Of a stretch of DNA of 64,000 nt, positions 60,902-64,000 are shown piece after piece. Within the stretch, counting starts at the first letter, position 1; each line of letters begins with the position of its first letter. This DNA comes from Flavobacterium sp. (GTDB lineage: Bacteria; Bacteroidota; Bacteroidia; Flavobacteriales; Flavobacteriaceae): assembly GCA_030153045.1 (NCBI GenBank), contig JASLID010000025.1, forward strand, positions 10,886 to 74,885, given 5' to 3'. The position numbers and the translations under genes are program-made. The notes under the pieces were generated by a model. The model saw only the letters and a list, made by a program, of their open reading frames with translations, searched no databases and was not told the origin of the DNA.

Positions 60902-62677
60902 ATGAATCAAAAAATTCAAGACATTTCACAAAAAGTTAAAGACGCTGTACTGGGTTATCCTATGGTTTTGCTAATGTCATTTATCATGGCATCAACCATT
61001 ATTTTTATGATTGAAAAAGACTGGAAATTGCGAGAGGATTTTCTGCCCATGAAAATCATTATCACCTCAGCACTTGGAATTTCATTGATGTTTGCACTCA
61101 AAATGCTTTCGCAGCGTATTGGAAAAGAATTGTTGTTGCATCTTTCAGGTCTTGTTTTCCTAGTAGGGTATTTTTTTATTTTGCCAGAAAAAGAAAAAGA
61201 TTTCACTGAAGTGTATGCTTTTGTAATTGTTCCATCTTTTATCCTCTCCCATTTATTAGTGGCTTGCATTGCATTTCTGGGAAAAGATTCGGAAACAAAG
61301 TTTTGGCAATTCAATAAAAATCTATTCATAAATACTTTCTTGACAGCCGTTTTTACGGGTGTATTAACAGGAGGTGTATTATTGGCAATTCTAGCCGTGC
61401 AACAACTTTTCGGATTTGATTTTAAAGATGAGCTTTATGGAGAAACATTTGTTATGTTATCCATTTTCGGAAGTTCCTTTATCTTTTTACTATTTAATGA
61501 AAAAGGACTCGAGTATTTAGAAAAAGACGGAAGTTATCCAGTGATTTTAAAGTTTTTCACTCAATTTATTCTCATTCCGTTGTTGCTTATTTACGTGATC
61601 ATTTTATACTTCTATTCAGGCAAAATACTTTTAAATTGGGAACTTCCTGAAGGATGGGTATCGTACCTTATTCTAGCCTATTCGATTGTGGGGATTTTAG
61701 CCTTGCTTTTGGTTCATCCATTGAAAGATGAAACTACAAAATCGTGGGTAAAAATGTTCAGCAAAGTCTTTTATTTTTCGCTGCTTCCACTAATTGTATT
61801 GCTTTTTACCGCCATTTTTACACGAGTTCTACAGTACGGTTTTACTGAAGCAAGATATTATGTGGTTTTATTAGCAGTGTGGTTGCTAGGTGTGGTTTTG
61901 TACTTTATTTTTATTAAAAAAGCCAGTATAAAATTCATTCCAATTTCACTTTTTTTATTGGGGCTATTTTCCCTTATTTTCCCCTATCTGAATACCTTTT
62001 CCGTAGCGAAAAGAAGTCAGAAAAATGAGTTAGAACAGATTTTAAACCAGCATCATTTATTAGAAAATGGTAAAATAAATTTTAACAAAAAAGTTTCCTC
62101 TGATGTGGTCAGTAATATATCAGACAAGTTTGAATTTTTAAGCATGCGATTAGAATATGACTATCTGGGTGCATTACTGGATGAAAAGTCTAAAAAAGGC
62201 TTAATCGATACTGAAACTTGGCACATAAACAGCTTCTTTAAAAACGTCACAGAAGGCAGTCAAACAAATAAATTCAGGTATTTACAGCTAAACAATAATA
62301 CCTCATATTACAAAATCGACAATTATGATTATATGATTCGAGAGCAGGATTTGTTAGGAGAAGGAGTAAAATTGGGACAAAATCAATTTACACTAAAAAG
62401 TGAAATCCATAACGAATCTCCCGTTTTTAAATTAACCCTGAATTCAACTACAGAAGTAGATTTCGCTCCTTCAATTAGAAAACTTCTAGAAAAATACAAT
62501 GGAATGGAGGGCAATATAGACACAGACAGTTTATTCGTTGAAAACAACATAGGGAATTATCACGTGAAAGTTATTTTCGAATCTGTAAGTCGAAACTCTC
62601 AAGAAAAAAGTGTGAATTATTATTTTTCAGATGCCTTATTTTTAATCAAAGAAAATTCAAGTGCGGACGAAAAATAA
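60902..62677 (+). CDS. DUF4153 multi-pass membrane protein
   Basis: 591 residues. About ten membrane helices occupy residues 15-375, the DUF4153 region, followed by a soluble C-terminal part of about 215 residues rich in beta strands. Function is unknown. It follows the Coa1-like gene by 25 nt and ends in a bidirectional terminator. Confidence 0.85.
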   Translation: MNQKIQDISQKVKDAVLGYPMVLLMSFIMASTIIFMIEKDWKLREDFLPMKIIITSALGISLMFALKMLSQRIGKELLLHLSGLVFLVGYFFILPEKEKDFTEVYAFVIVPSFILSHLLVACIAFLGKDSETKFWQFNKNLFINTFLTAVFTGVLTGGVLLAILAVQQLFGFDFKDELYGETFVMLSIFGSSFIFLLFNEKGLEYLEKDGSYPVILKFFTQFILIPLLLIYVIILYFYSGKILLNWELPEGWVSYLILAYSIVGILALLLVHPLKDETTKSWVKMFSKVFYFSLLPLIVLLFTAIFTRVLQYGFTEARYYVVLLAVWLLGVVLYFIFIKKASIKFIPISLFLLGLFSLIFPYLNTFSVAKRSQKNELEQILNQHHLLENGKINFNKKVSSDVVSNISDKFEFLSMRLEYDYLGALLDEKSKKGLIDTETWHINSFFKNVTEGSQTNKFRYLQLNNNTSYYKIDNYDYMIREQDLLGEGVKLGQNQFTLKSEIHNESPVFKLTLNSTTEVDFAPSIRKLLEKYNGMEGNIDTDSLFVENNIGNYHVKVIFESVSRNSQEKSVNYYFSDALFLIKENSSADEK

Positions 62678-62684
62678 CTATACA

Positions 62685-62721
62685 AAAAAGGGTAATAAGA
62701 TTGTATCTCATTACCCTTTTT
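62685..62721. terminator. Bidirectional intrinsic terminator
   Basis: Stem AAAAAGGGTAAT / ATTACCCTTTTT with a short loop and A and T tracts on both sides. It separates the convergent DUF4153 gene and the T9SS protein gene. Confidence 0.85.
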
Positions 62722-62737
62722 AAATAATTTAATTATT

Positions 62738-64000
62738 TTATAATTTAAGTGCTTTAATCATACTTCGATTATTTCCTTGAATTACTTCAACAAAATACAA
62801 TCCTCTACCTAAATCATTTCCAAAATGAATAGTTTTATTGTAATCTGATTTTAACTGTTTTACAAATCTTCCATTAATATCCATTATTCGTATACTGATG
62901 GTTTCATCACTCAATGATTTTACATCTAATGCAAAGTCATTCGAAGATGGATTTGGAGCTAAAGTAACTACCATATCAGATTTTGCCAATTTATTATCAG
63001 CTACAACTGGTGCAACTGGTGTCGAACAGTTTGGTACCAAATTAATACTTGTACTACTACCCGCTACTACGGTTGTTCCATTAATTTTACTTACAAATGT
63101 ATATTGACATATAGGAGCAGCTCCAGTAAAAGTCGAACCTACAACCGATTTAGAATCATATTTAACAGATAATACATACTGAGCTCCCGGAGTTGCGTTG
63201 TTTATAGATACTCTTCCAAGTCCCAATACAACTTGTATACCGCTGGCTACATTCCCGCAACTTGCATTGTATAAAGTAATTTGATTGCTCTGTTGGATGC
63301 TGAATAGTTCAAGCCCACTGCATGATTTTGTCTCAACAATATCAATGTAAAAACTGGCTGATGGTGCAGTTATAGTCGTATAATAAAAGAACTGACCTGG
63401 AGTTACGTTAGAAACTTTATTAGATCTATAAGCATAACATAATTGCCCAATTAACTGACTACTAGAATTATTTCTAAAATCTGTACATGTTACATTCGTA
63501 TGGAATATACCTGCAACATTACATGATGTAGGTTGCGGATTCACGGTCAACGAAATAGCTGGTGAAGTACATCCTGATTTAGTAGTTGTTACCGAATAAG
63601 TTCCTGAGGCCAATCCTGAGAATACTCCCGTTGTATTGCTTTGTGCAGCAACAACTGGACTGGTTCCCGTTACCGTATAACTAATTCCAGCTCCTGGTGC
63701 CGGAGTACTAACAGTGATTGTTCCTGTAGCCAACGTACATGTTGGTTGAGCAGTTACTGAGGCTGTTGGAGCTGCTGGTGTTGTAGGTTGTTGATTTACC
63801 GTCAACAAAATAGCCGGTGAAGTACATCCTGATTTAGAAGTAGTCACTGAATAAGTTCCTGAGGCCAATCCTGAGAATACTCCCGTTGTATTGCTTTGTG
63901 CAGCAACAACTGGATTGGTTCCCGTTACCGTATAACTGATTCCAGCTCCTGGTGCCGGAGCACTAACAGTAATTGTTCCTGTAGCCAACGTACATGTTGG
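62738..64000 (-). CDS. T9SS-sorted repeat protein, C-terminal part
   Basis: Partial gene: the 5' end lies beyond the window, so no start is given. The visible 420 residues contain 85-residue SprB-like Ig-type repeats (PTCTLATGTITVSTPAPGAG, then ISYTVTGTSPVVAAQSNTTG) near-identical in DNA, then a beta-rich domain (about 165-325) and a C-terminal type A T9SS sorting domain (LAPNPSSNDFALDV ... GLYFVEVIQGNNRSMIKALKL). It is a secreted or surface-anchored protein, perhaps an adhesin. Confidence 0.88.
   Translation of the reverse strand, partial: PTCTLATGTITVSAPAPGAGISYTVTGTNPVVAAQSNTTGVFSGLASGTYSVTTSKSGCTSPAILLTVNQQPTTPAAPTASVTAQPTCTLATGTITVSTPAPGAGISYTVTGTSPVVAAQSNTTGVFSGLASGTYSVTTTKSGCTSPAISLTVNPQPTSCNVAGIFHTNVTCTDFRNNSSSQLIGQLCYAYRSNKVSNVTPGQFFYYTTITAPSASFYIDIVETKSCSGLELFSIQQSNQITLYNASCGNVASGIQVVLGLGRVSINNATPGAQYVLSVKYDSKSVVGSTFTGAAPICQYTFVSKINGTTVVAGSSTSINLVPNCSTPVAPVVADNKLAKSDMVVTLAPNPSSNDFALDVKSLSDETISIRIMDINGRFVKQLKSDYNKTIHFGNDLGRGLYFVEVIQGNNRSMIKALKL
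63528..64000 (-). repeat. Tandem 255-bp coding repeat
   Basis: Landmarks recur every 255 nt (GTAGGTTG at 63528 and 63783; GTAGCC...CATGTTGG at 63726 and 63981), equal to an 85-residue protein repeat. The copies differ at only a few positions at the DNA level, and the array continues past the window end. Confidence 0.85.

Noticed and set aside
62556..62571. CACGTG-centred sequence resembling parS (TATCACGTGAAAG)
   Set aside because: Only about half of the flanking parS positions match, and it lies inside the DUF4153 coding sequence far from parAB. The CACGTG at 39331 inside murB is even weaker.
63528..64000. CRISPR-like or mobile tandem repeat
   Set aside because: The period is 255 nt, in frame, and encodes an 85-residue protein repeat of a T9SS protein.

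Overview
The window is a piece of a low-GC Bacteroidetes chromosome, most likely Flavobacterium or a close relative. Reasons: type IX secretion (T9SS) C-terminal sorting domains; promoters of the TAnnTTTG type and no Shine-Dalgarno signals; the parA-parB-DUF5683-dapB-lepB-WbqC gene order typical of Flavobacteriaceae; a two-subunit methylmalonyl-CoA mutase; and abundant DUF/TonB proteins of flavobacterial type. I see no rRNA or tRNA genes, no CRISPR array and no transposase.

Layout. 1-3.3 kb: an AI-2E-type permease (partial) and a minus-strand AraC regulator / hybrid kinase / response regulator set. 3.6-10.3 kb: uridine kinase, a DivIC/FtsB-like protein, a delta-60-repeat T9SS protein and the methylmalonyl-CoA mutase subunits with a small exported protein between them. 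10.4-17.9 kb: an AT-rich accessory island. On the plus strand it has a three-gene coupled operon (C5 DNA methyltransferase, a protein with two GHKL ATPase modules, a receiver-HEPN protein). Convergent to it is an rtcB-prfH-TPR RNA/ribosome repair operon preceded by a 27-codon ORF and a strong terminator. 18-31.7 kb: a methyltransferase, an aminotransferase, an SDR, the par/dap/lep cluster, then endonuclease-fold, two rhomboid and mutL genes on the minus strand. 31.8-54 kb: housekeeping and envelope genes (ribH, recF, glycosyltransferases, asnB, murB, sigma factor, MFS transporter, TonB, lipA, gapA, hybrid kinase, purine nucleoside phosphorylase, lpxK, Nif3-like). 55-62.7 kb: a pseudouridine synthase, then a run of small orphan genes separated by attC-like imperfect inverted repeats, then a membrane protein pair. 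62.7-64 kb: the C-terminal part of a repeat-rich T9SS protein that runs off the window.

The best candidate for an undescribed system is 10430-15063. A DNA cytosine methyltransferase abuts (0 nt gap) an 828-residue protein with an Hsp90/MORC/MutL-like GHKL ATPase at its N-terminus and a histidine-kinase-like DHp/GHKL module at its C-terminus. That gene overlaps by 4 nt a receiver-domain protein whose C-terminal half carries an R-N-x3-H motif as in HEPN ribonucleases. I infer a methylation-linked, two-component-style defence system whose response regulator is itself an RNase effector. The neighbouring RtcB-PrfH pair, a known RNA ligase / release-factor repair module, could repair RNA damage. 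This functional linkage is inference; the domains and gene couplings are read from the sequence.
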